A DNA stretch of 64,000 nt from Flavobacteriales bacterium (GCA_016715995.1 JADJXF010000012.1:186001-250000), one strand, 5' to 3'; positions 54,346-62,657 are shown, counted from the stretch's first letter. Notes: a model not told the origin generated them from the sequence alone. Translations and numbers: made by a program.

Positions 54346-55200
54346 ATGACTCGCATTGCCATCCTCCTGCTTTCTCTCCTGAGCGCTTCACATGGCCTGC
54401 ACGCCCAGGTCAACATCGATAGCATCCTCATCACAGGTCCCCGGCCAAAGGTGCTCCTGGTGGGCGCCTTCCACTTCCCCTACTACGATCTTGACGCCCA
54501 CGTGACGGCCAAGGACAAGCGCGTGAATGTGCTGGAACCGAAACGCCAGAAGGAACTGGAGGAGCTGGTGGACCACATCGCGCGCTTCAAGCCCACGGCC
54601 ATCGCGGTGGAAAGTGGCAGTAACACCGGCTACCTGCTCCGTCGCTACGAACGCTACCTGCGCACCGATTCCATCCCGCGCCCCGACGAGATCGACCAGA
54701 TCGCCTTCCGCCTCATGAAACGCTTCGGCATCGACACGCTCTACGGTGTGGATGCACCTGCGCTTGTGAACGACCTATGGAACCATCCGGATTCCATGGT
54801 GCTGCATCCCATCCTCGACAGCATCTACGCCGATTGGGACTTCACGAGCGACGATGCCATCAGCCAGCGATACAAGGCCTATTACCACGCATCAGATGCC
54901 TATCGCTTCGACCACACGCTGCTGGAGGCCTTCCAGGCGCTGAACTCCGACCAGGCAATCGATCGCGACTTCGGTGCTTACCTGGCCGGCGACTTCAATT
55001 TGGGAAAGCACCGAGGTGCCGATGGCCTGGCCATGCACTGGTACAGCCGCAATCTGCGGATCTTCCGCAACATCCAGGAGCTGAACCTAAAGCCGACGGA
55101 CCGCTTGATGGTGCTCTACGGCGCCGGGCACATGGGCGTGCTCAAACACCTCTTCGAGTGCTCCATTGAATTCGAGCTGGTGAAGTTCGGGGAGCTGTAG
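54346..55200 (+). CDS. DUF5694-like secreted protein (TraB/TIKI-like fold suspected)
   Basis: The 284-residue protein has a signal peptide (IAILLLSLLSASHGLHAQ). VLLVGAFHFPYYDLD, an AVESGSN motif and GAGHMGVLKHLFE near the C terminus follow. The GxFHF / E / GxGHxxxL pattern is what I associate with DUF5694 and with the TraB/TIKI superfamily, whose members include metal-dependent proteases. Enzymatic activity is inference. It is a single gene flanked by small hairpins without T-tracts. Confidence 0.7.
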   Translation: MTRIAILLLSLLSASHGLHAQVNIDSILITGPRPKVLLVGAFHFPYYDLDAHVTAKDKRVNVLEPKRQKELEELVDHIARFKPTAIAVESGSNTGYLLRRYERYLRTDSIPRPDEIDQIAFRLMKRFGIDTLYGVDAPALVNDLWNHPDSMVLHPILDSIYADWDFTSDDAISQRYKAYYHASDAYRFDHTLLEAFQALNSDQAIDRDFGAYLAGDFNLGKHRGADGLAMHWYSRNLRIFRNIQELNLKPTDRLMVLYGAGHMGVLKHLFECSIEFELVKFGEL

Positions 55201-55227
55201 CGGACACGGGGCCGCAACACGCTTGAC

Positions 55228-55776
55228 TCAAGCTCCTTGCTCGGCGTTCATGCGCTCCTCATAGGTGTTGCGCATCGCTACATGCGTGCTCCAGAAACCG
55301 GGGGCGGTGCGCCCGTTGAGATGCTCGGCGAGGACATCAAGATGCGTGTGCCAGCCACCGGACACACCGAGCAGATCGTTGCGGCTGGGCAGACGTTTGT
55401 GTGTGAGCACCAACAAGACCTCATTGCCGCGCTCGCTGAGTTCGATCACCACCTCTGAGAGCCGCTCGGGGTCCGCTCCCCAAGTGAAGCCCAGCAGGCG
55501 CGGTGGTTCGCAACGCGTCACCCGTGCTTCCATGGTATGGCCCTTTTCATAGCGCTTGAATTCCACTGGGATTGGCTCCTGCACCGCATCCAAATCGCTA
55601 TGCAACCAGGTGAGCCGCACAGCACCGCCGACATGCGGCTCAATCGGGCCGCTCGCGAGCCACTTGGCGCGCTTCTCCGATTCGATGAGGTAGGCCCATA
55701 CGCGCTCGATCGGGCCGGGGAGCAGCCGCTCGAAACGTATCGTATCCGGGGCAATGAGGGATCCGTGCTTGTCCAT
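55228..55776 (-). CDS. SRPBCC/AHSA1-family protein
   Basis: The 182-residue START-like protein has RFERLLPGPIERVWAYLIESEKRAKWLASG, cited for its region (about 14-43). LLGFTWG and a GWHTHLDVLAEHL C-terminal helix follow. Such proteins bind small hydrophobic ligands. It lies 20 bp downstream of an ArsR-family regulator, a common pairing. Confidence 0.88.
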   Translation of the reverse strand: MDKHGSLIAPDTIRFERLLPGPIERVWAYLIESEKRAKWLASGPIEPHVGGAVRLTWLHSDLDAVQEPIPVEFKRYEKGHTMEARVTRCEPPRLLGFTWGADPERLSEVVIELSERGNEVLLVLTHKRLPSRNDLLGVSGGWHTHLDVLAEHLNGRTAPGFWSTHVAMRNTYEERMNAEQGA

Positions 55777-55796
55777 GTGCTAGGTATTTGAGGTGT

Positions 55797-56132
55797 TCAG
55801 GGTTTGGTGGCATCCTCCTCGCGCAGCAACTCCTCCAATGCATCCAATCGCGATGCCCAGAAACTGCGCGTGCTGACGATCCATTCGGCAGCCGTGGTCA
55901 AGGGCTCCGGGCGATAGCTCAGGAAATGATCGCGGCCCACCTTGCGGCGCCGCACCAGCTTGGCGCGCTCCAGCACGAGGATGTGCTTGCTCACCGCGTT
56001 CAACGACATGCTGAACGGCTGCGCAATCTCCGTGACGCGCGCTTCGCCGGATGAGAGGCGTTGCAGAATCGCGCGGCGAGTGGGATCCGCGAGCGCGGTG
56101 AGGGTGCGGTCGAGGGTCTGTGGGGTGGCCAT
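55797..56132 (-). CDS. ArsR-family transcriptional regulator
   Basis: The 111-residue winged-helix protein reads MATPQTLDRTLTALADPTRRAILQRLSSGEARVTEIA from the chosen ATG (56132), with the recognition helix around MSLNAVSKHILVLERAKLV. No CxC metal site is present. It belongs to the group paired with SRPBCC genes. A perfect 9-bp inverted repeat sits in its promoter, 14 bp upstream, consistent with autorepression. Confidence 0.92.
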   Translation of the reverse strand: MATPQTLDRTLTALADPTRRAILQRLSSGEARVTEIAQPFSMSLNAVSKHILVLERAKLVRRRKVGRDHFLSYRPEPLTTAAEWIVSTRSFWASRLDALEELLREEDATKP

Positions 56133-56138
56133 CGGGAG

Positions 56139-56146
56139 CAAATATA
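56139..56146 (-). promoter_or_regulatory. TAnnTTTG -7 element of the arsR-type gene
   Basis: Minus-strand TATATTTG is an exact match ending 6 nt before the ATG. A TTG lies 22 bp upstream. Confidence 0.6.
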
Positions 56147-56165
56147 TTCAACCATTTGGTTGAAT
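56146..56165 (-). promoter_or_regulatory. ArsR-family operator (inverted repeat)
   Basis: ATTCAACCATTTGGTTGAAT has 9-bp arms (ATTCAACCA/TGGTTGAAT) with a 2-bp spacer. It sits between the -33 and -7 elements, where a bound repressor would block polymerase. Confidence 0.65.
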
Positions 56166-56202
56166 GTACAATGGCCTCAGAAAATTAAAAAAGCGGGGCT
56201 CT

Positions 56203-56209
56203 TACTTTG
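56203..56209 (+). promoter_or_regulatory. Candidate -7 element 4 nt from the DUF72 start
   Basis: TACTTTG is followed by only TTGC before the ATG at 56214. Confidence 0.4.
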
Positions 56210-56213
56210 TTGC

Positions 56214-57107
56214 ATGAAGTTCGGCGGTGTGCCTTCTGTCTCCGGTATCGACCTGTCGCTCCCGCCCGATCATCCGGATACGCCACGGATCATCGGCACG
56301 GGCAAGCGGAAAGGTCAGCCACGGATCCACGTCGGCTGCGCCAAGTGGAACAAAGCGGACCTCCAGAACTTCTACCCGAAAGGGACGAAGGATGAACTGG
56401 TCTACTATGCCAGCCAGTTCAATGCGATCGAACTGAACGCCACCTTCTACCGGCAGTTCCCGCCAGCGCAGTTCGCGAACTGGGCGAAGAAGGTGCCCGA
56501 TGGATTCAAGTTCTACCCGAAGGTGGTCCAGGACGTCAGCCACTTTGCCCGACTGAAGAATGTCGATCGGCTTGTCGACGACTATGTCCATGCGGTGCGG
56601 TACTTGGGCGATCGTCTTGGTGGGGTCTTCCTGCAGATGCACGAGAACTTCTCGCCGAAGGACATCGACCGCATAGAGCCCTTCCTGAACAACTGGCCTA
56701 AGGACGTTCCACTCGCCATGGAGTTCCGGCACACCGACTGGTACAACAACGAGCCGATCGCCATGCAGCTCTATTCCATGTTGGATGCGCATCGCGTCAT
56801 GAACATCATTACCGATACCGCTGGCCGACGGGACCTATTGCACATGCGGCCCACCACGCCGTCGGCCTTTGTGCGCTATGTGGGTGCGAACGATCCAGTC
56901 AGCGACCGATCACGATTGGATGAATGGGTATTGCGCTTGAAGACCTGGGTGGCACTGGGGATTGAGGACATCCGCTTCTTCGTTCACCAGAACCATGAAC
57001 TGGAGTCGCCGCTGCTGGCTGCGATCTTCATCCAGAAGCTGAACGCTGCGCTGGGAACGAAATTGAAAGTGCCGCAGACGCTGGATGAGCAGGAGACGCT
57101 CTTCTGA
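56214..57107 (+). CDS. DUF72 domain-containing protein
   Basis: The 297-residue TIM-barrel-like protein has IHVGCAKWNKADLQNFYP, the FNAIELNATFYRQFP strand and EFRHTDWYN, all DUF72 hallmarks. Function is unknown. The start MKFGGVPSVSG (ATG 56214) is preferred, because the upstream frame runs through the arsR promoter region. It meets the aldehyde dehydrogenase-like gene tail to tail. Confidence 0.88.
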   Translation: MKFGGVPSVSGIDLSLPPDHPDTPRIIGTGKRKGQPRIHVGCAKWNKADLQNFYPKGTKDELVYYASQFNAIELNATFYRQFPPAQFANWAKKVPDGFKFYPKVVQDVSHFARLKNVDRLVDDYVHAVRYLGDRLGGVFLQMHENFSPKDIDRIEPFLNNWPKDVPLAMEFRHTDWYNNEPIAMQLYSMLDAHRVMNIITDTAGRRDLLHMRPTTPSAFVRYVGANDPVSDRSRLDEWVLRLKTWVALGIEDIRFFVHQNHELESPLLAAIFIQKLNAALGTKLKVPQTLDEQETLF

Positions 57108-57118
57108 CCCACACTGGA

Positions 57119-58123
57119 TCAATACCCCCCACCACCACCCTGCCCCTTCTCGATCGGATGCCAGGTGGTCTTCACCTCCTGCGTGTCGAGGATGAAGTAG
57201 GGGCTCTGGGCCTCTTCGCTGCTCCAGTCACCCACCTTCGGATACACCACACGCTTCAGGTTGCAAGTGGCTTCCTGTTCCAGCATGGTGCGCTCCTCTT
57301 GCGTGGCCGCATCCACCACAACAGCGTTGATGTCCATGTGCGTTACGAGCGGCTTGAGCAATTCCTTGCGGTAGCCGGTGAGCAGGTTCACCACGCCGCC
57401 GGGCAGGTCGCTGGTGGCGAGCACTTCGGTGAAGGTGACGGCCGGTAGCGGCATGCTCTCGCTGGCCACCACGATGCAGGTGTTACCGCCGGCGATCACC
57501 GGGGCGATCATGCTCACTAGCCCGAGCAACGCGCTGCCTTCGGGCGCCATCACGCCCACCACACCGGTGGGTTCGTACACGCTGAAGTTGAAGTGCGAGC
57601 TGTTCGTAGGGTTCACGCTGCTGAACACCGCCTGGTACTTGTCGCACCAACCGGCGTAATAGAGCCAGCGATCGATCGCCGCTGATACACGGGCCTCGGC
57701 GTGCTCGCGCGTGCCACCATGCAGCATGATCTCGTGTACGAACTGCGCACGGCGCCCTTCCAGCATCTCGCCTATGCGGTAAAGTATCTGCCCGCGGTTG
57801 AACGCACTGCGTCCGGCCCATCCGCTCACCGCGCCGCGTGCAGCGATCACCGCATCGCGCACGTCCTTGCGGCTGCTACGGCAAATGTTGGCCAGGGGCT
57901 TGCTGTCACTACCCTTGGGCTGATAGTAACGTCCGCTCTCGGTGCGCGGGAACTTGCCGCCGATGAAGATCTTGTAGGTCTTCATCACGGGGAGGCGCCC
58001 CTGGGCCGCGCTCGGGGCGACATCCCCTTTGGCGCTCTTACTGGACCGGGTGGTAGAACCGTTCGCGCTGTGGCCGTTTAGGTCGGCCTTTACGGTAGCG
58101 GGCTTCGAGATCGTCTTGCTCAT
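57119..58123 (-). CDS. Truncated aldehyde dehydrogenase-like protein lacking the catalytic domain
   Basis: The 334-residue protein resembles only the NAD-binding part of aldehyde dehydrogenases (YKIFIGGKFPRTESGRYY, EPTGVVGVMAPEGSALLGLVSMIAPVIAGGNT and LPGGVVNLLTG). The ELGGK glutamate motif and the catalytic Cys motif are missing. The tail reads WHPIEKGQGGGGGY. Shortened family members near a full-length enzyme are known, but no full-length copy is in this window. A 40-residue low-complexity N terminus precedes the domain. It is likely non-enzymatic or a partner subunit. Confidence 0.8.
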   Translation of the reverse strand: MSKTISKPATVKADLNGHSANGSTTRSSKSAKGDVAPSAAQGRLPVMKTYKIFIGGKFPRTESGRYYQPKGSDSKPLANICRSSRKDVRDAVIAARGAVSGWAGRSAFNRGQILYRIGEMLEGRRAQFVHEIMLHGGTREHAEARVSAAIDRWLYYAGWCDKYQAVFSSVNPTNSSHFNFSVYEPTGVVGVMAPEGSALLGLVSMIAPVIAGGNTCIVVASESMPLPAVTFTEVLATSDLPGGVVNLLTGYRKELLKPLVTHMDINAVVVDAATQEERTMLEQEATCNLKRVVYPKVGDWSSEEAQSPYFILDTQEVKTTWHPIEKGQGGGGGY

Positions 58124-58145
58124 GGGCCTGGTGGCTGTGCGTAGC

Positions 58146-58153
58146 CAAAGCTA
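58146..58153 (-). promoter_or_regulatory. TAnnTTTG -7 element of the aldehyde dehydrogenase-like gene
   Basis: Minus-strand TAGCTTTG, an exact match, 22 nt before the ATG at 58123. Confidence 0.4.
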
Positions 58154-58218
58154 CGTCCTGCCTGCCAAGGTGGTCGCGAATTGCGGACACCGACGCTGAC
58201 TGAAAAACGTACGGCGGC

Positions 58219-59220
58219 CTACCCCTTATGCTCGCTTTCCAAGTGAGCCATCATCGGCGTCGGATAGCGGTCGCCGGCTGCGGCACCGATCGGCACCGCG
58301 TCCTCGATGCGCTTCAGGTCATCGGCGCTGAGCGCGATCCGCAAGGAGCCAAGCGCCTCCTGCAACCGTTCACGCGTGCGCGCCCCCACGAGCGGCACGA
58401 TGTCCGCACCACGCGAGAGCACCCACGCGATGGCCACTTGCGCTACCGTGGCATTGCGCCCATCGGCCACCGCGCGCAAGGCTTCCACCAGCGCGAGGTT
58501 GCGCTGCAGGTTCTCGCCACCGAAGCGCGGTGCGTACTTGCGGAAATCGTTCGCGGCCAACTGGCGATCGTTCGTCCAATGCCCGCTGATCAATCCGCGC
58601 GAAAGCACACCATAGGCCGTGACGCCAATACCCAACTCACGGCAGACCGGCAGGATGCTCTCCTCGATACCGCGCGATACCAAGGAATATTCGATCTGCA
58701 GATCGCTGATGGGATGCGTGGCCGCCGCCCGCCGGATCGTGTCCACCCCGGCTTCGGACAGGCCGATATGGCGCACATACCCTGCCTTGATCATCTCGGC
58801 GATGGCGCCCACGGTCTCCTCGATCGGCACGTTCGGGTCGGTGCGGCCCAGGCGGTAGATGTCCACGTGGTCGGTGCCGAGGCGGCGCAGCGTATAGGCC
58901 AGCGCGTTCTTCACCGCGACGGGCCGTCCGTCGAAGCCGAGCCAGTTCCCTGCCGGATCGCGCAGCGCACCGAACTTCACGCTCAGCAGCACCTTGGATC
59001 GATCCCTGTCCCGGAGCGCATCACGGATCAGGAGTTCATTGTGCCCCATGCCGTAGAAGTCGCCGGTATCGAGCAGGGTGATGCCCGCGTCGATCGCCGC
59101 ATGGATGGTAGCGATGCTTTCGGCGTCATCGGCCGCGCCATAGAGGTCACTCATGCCCATGCATCCGAGGCCGATGGCGTGAACAGTGGGGCCGGTACGG
59201 CCGAGTTGGCGAGAGTTCAT
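58219..59220 (-). CDS. Aldo/keto reductase
   Basis: The 333-residue TIM-barrel NADPH reductase has GLGCMGMSDLYG at the N terminus and LLDTGDFYGMGHNE with the catalytic Asp/Tyr. DHVDIYRLGRTDPNVPIEETVGAI and the C-terminal NADP-binding GARTRERLQEAL follow. It belongs to the AKR13-like soluble group. Divergent regulators and reductases nearby suggest a detoxification cluster. Confidence 0.92.
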   Translation of the reverse strand: MNSRQLGRTGPTVHAIGLGCMGMSDLYGAADDAESIATIHAAIDAGITLLDTGDFYGMGHNELLIRDALRDRDRSKVLLSVKFGALRDPAGNWLGFDGRPVAVKNALAYTLRRLGTDHVDIYRLGRTDPNVPIEETVGAIAEMIKAGYVRHIGLSEAGVDTIRRAAATHPISDLQIEYSLVSRGIEESILPVCRELGIGVTAYGVLSRGLISGHWTNDRQLAANDFRKYAPRFGGENLQRNLALVEALRAVADGRNATVAQVAIAWVLSRGADIVPLVGARTRERLQEALGSLRIALSADDLKRIEDAVPIGAAAGDRYPTPMMAHLESEHKG

Positions 59221-59296
59221 GTGTGTTCGGGACTGGGCGCAAAGCTGCCGTGCCCGGTTGCGGCGGGCATGGTGACTACTTCAGAATGTTGTGTGG

Positions 59297-59686
59297 TCAG
59301 GCGCTACGGCGCATCAAGCGCTCCTCGCGAAATCGCTTCGGGGTCGTGCCCGCAAAGCGCTTGAAGAACTTGTTGAAATTGCTCGGGTCCATGGTGAGCC
59401 GCCGCGCAACCTCGGCGGCGGATATCTCCGTTGTCAAGAGCAGCTCGCGCGCCACATCCATCAGGCCCTCCTCATAGAAGTCGCACGGCGAGCGGCCGGT
59501 CACTTCCTGCACCGTGTTGCTCAAGTGCGTGGGATGCACGAAAAGCAGCTCGGCGAAATCGCGGATCTCCCAAGCGCGATCGGCCGTGCCGGCGCGAAAC
59601 TCCGCCATGTGGCGGCCCAGCGCCTTCAGGTAGGCCGCCGTCAACTGCTGGGGTCTTATCGGCTTGGAGATCCTTCGGACGGGCAT
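59297..59686 (-). CDS. AraC-family DNA-binding protein (HTH domain only)
   Basis: The 129-residue protein contains essentially the AraC double HTH: DFAELLFVHPTHLSNTVQEVTG and DVARELLLTTEISAAEVARRL with the closing DPSNFNKFFKRFAGTTPKRFRE. The usual N-terminal ligand domain is absent. Start choice is uncertain (TTG or GTG alternatives upstream are possible). It lies between the aldo/keto reductase and the NADP-binding gene on the same strand. Confidence 0.85.
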   Translation of the reverse strand: MPVRRISKPIRPQQLTAAYLKALGRHMAEFRAGTADRAWEIRDFAELLFVHPTHLSNTVQEVTGRSPCDFYEEGLMDVARELLLTTEISAAEVARRLTMDPSNFNKFFKRFAGTTPKRFREERLMRRSA

Positions 59687-59729
59687 GCGGTGCGAAGTAC
59701 TGCTAAAAGACCGTGGGCCGGTCGCCCCA

Positions 59730-60428
59730 TCACGCGGGCTTCGGCCCCATCACGATCTTGAAGTTGAACATCGGGTTCTGCAGCGCGCCCCATAGCCGCA
59801 CCCAGATCGGCAACAACTGCTCGGTGCCGCGCGCGGTGGTGATGTCGCCCAGGTCGATCATCTCGTTGTCGTTCCAACCGAAGGAGCGCAGGACACCGCG
59901 CACCTCGTTCTTGGCATCGCCGTCGTTGCCGCTTAGGAAGATGTTGTGCTCGCCCGGCAGGATCCGCGGCGCCACCATCAGGTAGGCGTTGAGCGTGTTG
60001 AGGCCCTTCACCACCTTCAGTTGCGGGTAGGTGCGCTGGATCTGCTCGGCGAGCGAATCCGTGTTGCAAACGAAAAGGGTGGGCGGCATGCCCTTGGAGA
60101 AGTCGAGCGGGTTGGAGATGTCGAGCATCACCTTCCCGTTCAGGTTCTTCTCACCGGCCAGCTTCATCACTTCCAGCGTCCCCGTGCCGTTGGTGGCATT
60201 CACGAGCAATTGCCCATGCGCTGCGGCCTCGGCATGGGTGGCCAGCTTCACCTTGGGGTGTTGGGCCACCCAATCCTTCAGGGGCGGACGACCGAAGCTG
60301 TCCTTGTCAGCGCGTGCCAGGCTCGCCTTCACGTCGCGCGTGCCGAGCATCACTTCGTGACCCAGGCTTTCCAATTTCTCGGCGATGGTCTGCCCGACCA
60401 CGCCCGTTCCGAATACAGCGATCTTCAT
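59730..60428 (-). CDS. NAD(P)-binding reductase, F420-dependent NADP oxidoreductase-like
   Basis: The 232-residue protein has the Rossmann motif GTGVVGQTIAEKLESLGHEV at residues 7-26 and DISNPLDFSKG and VKGLNTLNA segments typical of the F420-dependent NADP reductase-like group (NAD_binding_10/F420 oxidoreductase). In non-F420 bacteria such proteins use other acceptors, so the substrate is open. It is divergent from an HxlR regulator. Confidence 0.85.
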   Translation of the reverse strand: MKIAVFGTGVVGQTIAEKLESLGHEVMLGTRDVKASLARADKDSFGRPPLKDWVAQHPKVKLATHAEAAAHGQLLVNATNGTGTLEVMKLAGEKNLNGKVMLDISNPLDFSKGMPPTLFVCNTDSLAEQIQRTYPQLKVVKGLNTLNAYLMVAPRILPGEHNIFLSGNDGDAKNEVRGVLRSFGWNDNEMIDLGDITTARGTEQLLPIWVRLWGALQNPMFNFKIVMGPKPA

Positions 60429-60494
60429 GGTTGTACGTGTTGGTTTCCTTTCCTTAGCCGCTGCGAAGATGACCGGCCTCTATACTTTCAACAA

Positions 60495-60516
60495 GTACTG
60501 TCACCGAGGATAGTAC
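60495..60516. promoter_or_regulatory. Candidate HxlR operator
   Basis: GTACT and AGTAC form an inverted repeat around 12 bp, in the divergent gap between the reductase and the HxlR gene. HxlR proteins usually bind such sites next to their own gene. Confidence 0.45.
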
Positions 60517-60580
60517 GTGCTGTGGATGCCGGTCATGCGACTGGGAGTGGACAGGGGTCGGACCACAAGTTTTCAACACC

Positions 60581-60997
60581 ATGATCATCGACGGCAACGA
60601 ATACCGGATCCGCATGAACGGGCAGGTCTATCACTGCGCGCTGGACGTCACCATGGAGCTGGTGGGCGGCAAGTGGAAGACCATCGTGCTGTGGTACCTG
60701 CGCAAGGACATGAAACGCTTCTCGGAGCTCCGCCGGCACATACCGGGCATCACCGAGAAGATGCTCAGCATGCAATTGCGGCAACTGGAGAAGGACGGCT
60801 TCGTGAGCCGGAAGGTCCACGCCGAAGTGCCGCCGCGCGTGGAGTACACCCTCACCCCGCACGGGCGCTCCCTGCTCCCGCTGTTGGAAGAGATCGCCAA
60901 GTGGGGCCGCATGATGGGTAAGAAATACGGCACCATCGAGCAGGTGGAGCGGCCGGTGAAGAAGAAGACTGCGCGAAAGGTCGCCGTGCGTGCGTAG
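60581..60997 (+). CDS. HxlR-family transcriptional regulator
   Basis: The 138-residue winged-helix protein has YHCALDVTMELVGGKWKTIVLWYL, the recognition region RFSELRRHIPGITEKMLSMQLRQLEKDGFV (both cited by region), and a basic C-terminal tail. A conserved Cys lies in the first helix (YHCAL), often used for redox or electrophile sensing. The divergent reductase is its probable target. Confidence 0.92.
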   Translation: MIIDGNEYRIRMNGQVYHCALDVTMELVGGKWKTIVLWYLRKDMKRFSELRRHIPGITEKMLSMQLRQLEKDGFVSRKVHAEVPPRVEYTLTPHGRSLLPLLEEIAKWGRMMGKKYGTIEQVERPVKKKTARKVAVRA

Positions 60998-61056
60998 CGG
61001 CGCCCAATTCGCAAGCCGCACCGTTCGCCCTACATTGGCCTTAACCATCACAACCC

Positions 61057-61390
61057 ATGTCCCGACATGTCACCGGCATCGGCGGACTCTTCTTCCGCTC
61101 GGATGACCACAAGGCGCTCGCGCGCTGGTACAACCAGCACTTCGGCATCACCGACGAGGAGAACGGCCCCACGGTGTTCTCACCGTTCAAGCGGGACACC
61201 GACTACTTCGGCAACGACAAGCAGCAGTTCATGCTCAATCTGCGCGTGCAGGACCTTGATGGCCTGCTGAAGAAGCTCGAGGCGGAAGGCGTGCGCATCG
61301 ATCCCAAGCGCATGGATGAGGACTACGGCCGCTTCGCGTGGGTGTACGACCCGGAAGGGAACAAAGATCGAATTGTGGGAACCGAAATAA
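61057..61390 (+). pseudogene. VOC (glyoxalase-like) family protein, frameshifted near its end
   Basis: The product reads as a VOC protein: GIGGLFFRSDDHKALARWYNQHFG, then DYGRFAWVYDPEGNK. Normal VOC proteins end with a phrase like IELWEPK. Here an extra A in the AAA at 61363-61365 shifts the frame. Removing it restores GNKIELWEPK followed by TAA at 61388-61390. As given, the frame runs on into the next gene, giving an artificial 389-residue fusion. The extra base is probably a sequencing error, or a very recent mutation. Confidence 0.8.
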
Positions 61391-62226
61391 TGGAGCGTCT
61401 TCACCGGATCTTCGCCAACCGGAATCCTGGCCTAAAGTCCTTCTTGGATCGGCACGGGATCAAGCACAAGCACGAAGTATCGATCGTGGGCGAGACTGTT
61501 TTCCTGCTGATCCCCGAATCCGACGGAAATTGGCCAAAGCTGGCGAAGTACATGGCGAGCGATGACGACCTGACTCACACGGTGGAACTGCAGTTCTCCA
61601 AGGAAGACATCCGGAATTCCGAATACTGCGAACTAGGATCTACCAGACACTTTGGCTTCCCTCAGCCAGAGGATGACTATCAGCAGATCACATACGACCC
61701 AGTAATGGGATGTCGCACTTGCGGCATTGGACTAATGCAGGTCGCACCGTTCAGATTCCGGAAGACACCAACACAGCGCCATTCTCATTTGCTGCAGCTC
61801 AACTGGGTCTTCGACGAGTTCTTCGTGAGCGAACGAACCCGGGCTGATCTTGAGAGTTCCATTCTCACTGGGTTCCGCTTCGAGCCTGCCGTGCTTCATA
61901 AGTCGGGCCAACCGCTCAATGACTGGCATCAGATGCGCATCGATGGTCGAGTTCCTGGCGTGGTTGATACTTCGGCGTTCGTGAAGGAATCCTGCGCGAC
62001 CTGCGGGAAATCCAAGTTCAATCACCCAACCGACCAGCCGATCCACATTCAACTCAACCGTTCTGACCTTCCCGACATCGCCAAGACCTCAGAGTGGTTC
62101 GGGAGTGGAGGGTCCGCGTGGCAGTCCATATTGGTCTCGAAGAACTTCGTCGACCTTGTATTGAGCGAGAACTGGCGCGGCATTAGTCTGGCCCCTGTTC
62201 GGATTACCGCTGACCACAATCGTTAA
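61390..62226 (+). CDS. Double-CXXCG motif protein (possible immunity-type protein)
   Basis: The protein starts at ATG 61390 (MERLHRIFANRNPGLKSFL), one base overlapping the repaired VOC stop (TAATG). It has 278 residues, with two zinc-ribbon-like motifs CRTCG and CATCG about 90 residues apart. The double CXXCG recalls the Gmx_para_CXXCG family, including SitI-type immunity proteins of Myxococcus, but I cannot confirm homology. Codon use is less G+C-rich than the flanks, suggesting transfer. Confidence 0.6.
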   Translation: MERLHRIFANRNPGLKSFLDRHGIKHKHEVSIVGETVFLLIPESDGNWPKLAKYMASDDDLTHTVELQFSKEDIRNSEYCELGSTRHFGFPQPEDDYQQITYDPVMGCRTCGIGLMQVAPFRFRKTPTQRHSHLLQLNWVFDEFFVSERTRADLESSILTGFRFEPAVLHKSGQPLNDWHQMRIDGRVPGVVDTSAFVKESCATCGKSKFNHPTDQPIHIQLNRSDLPDIAKTSEWFGSGGSAWQSILVSKNFVDLVLSENWRGISLAPVRITADHNR

Positions 62227-62354
62227 AGCACAGGTGACCAACACGAGAAAGTGCCGAATGATGGAACACATCTCGCTGGATGGCGTGATCGCTCCGCTAG
62301 GCGCTCGGCGCCTCCGCAATGTCATGTCCTAACCGAGCCTCCTATCTTCGTTGC
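62227..62354. other. Intergenic region with short hairpin
   Basis: AGGCGC and GCGCCT pair around TCG at about 62299-62313, with no T-tract. Nothing else stands out before the TATCTTCG element. Confidence 0.35.
62343..62350 (+). promoter_or_regulatory. Near-consensus -7 element 4 nt from the MNT start
   Basis: TATCTTCG (one base off TAnnTTTG) is followed by TTGC and the ATG at 62355, the same 4-nt spacer as at the DUF72 gene. Confidence 0.4.
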
Positions 62355-62657
62355 ATGCAACTGAACGAGGCCACACGAGAGCAACTGCGCCGCTTCTTCG
62401 CGTCGTATCCAGTGGAGCGCGCCTATGTGTTCGGTTCGTTCGCGCGCGGCGATGCCCGCGCCGATAGTGACCTCGACCTGCTCGTTGACCTCGACCGGTC
62501 GAAGCCGTTCGGACTGGCCTTCGTGCAGATGCAATTGGACCTGGAAGAGTTGCTTGGTCGCAAGGTGGATGTGGTCACACGCTCGGCGCTATCCAAGTAC
62601 ATCGAGCCTTACGTGACCAAAGACCTGCAACTGATCTATGCGCGAGCGGCGGCGTGA
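62355..62657 (+). CDS. MNT-type nucleotidyltransferase (antitoxin of MNT-HEPN pair)
   Basis: The 100-residue minimal nucleotidyltransferase has YVFGSFARGDARADSDLDLLVDL, cited by region (about 23-45), with the GSF and DxD catalytic motifs, and KVDVVT. In MNT-HEPN systems this enzyme modifies and silences the HEPN toxin. The start is ATG 62355. It overlaps the HEPN gene by 20 bp. Confidence 0.92.
   Translation: MQLNEATREQLRRFFASYPVERAYVFGSFARGDARADSDLDLLVDLDRSKPFGLAFVQMQLDLEELLGRKVDVVTRSALSKYIEPYVTKDLQLIYARAAA

Noticed and set aside
56061..56213. Longer N terminus for the DUF72 protein
   Set aside because: It would run through the ArsR operator and promoters; the DUF72 pattern begins after MKFGG.
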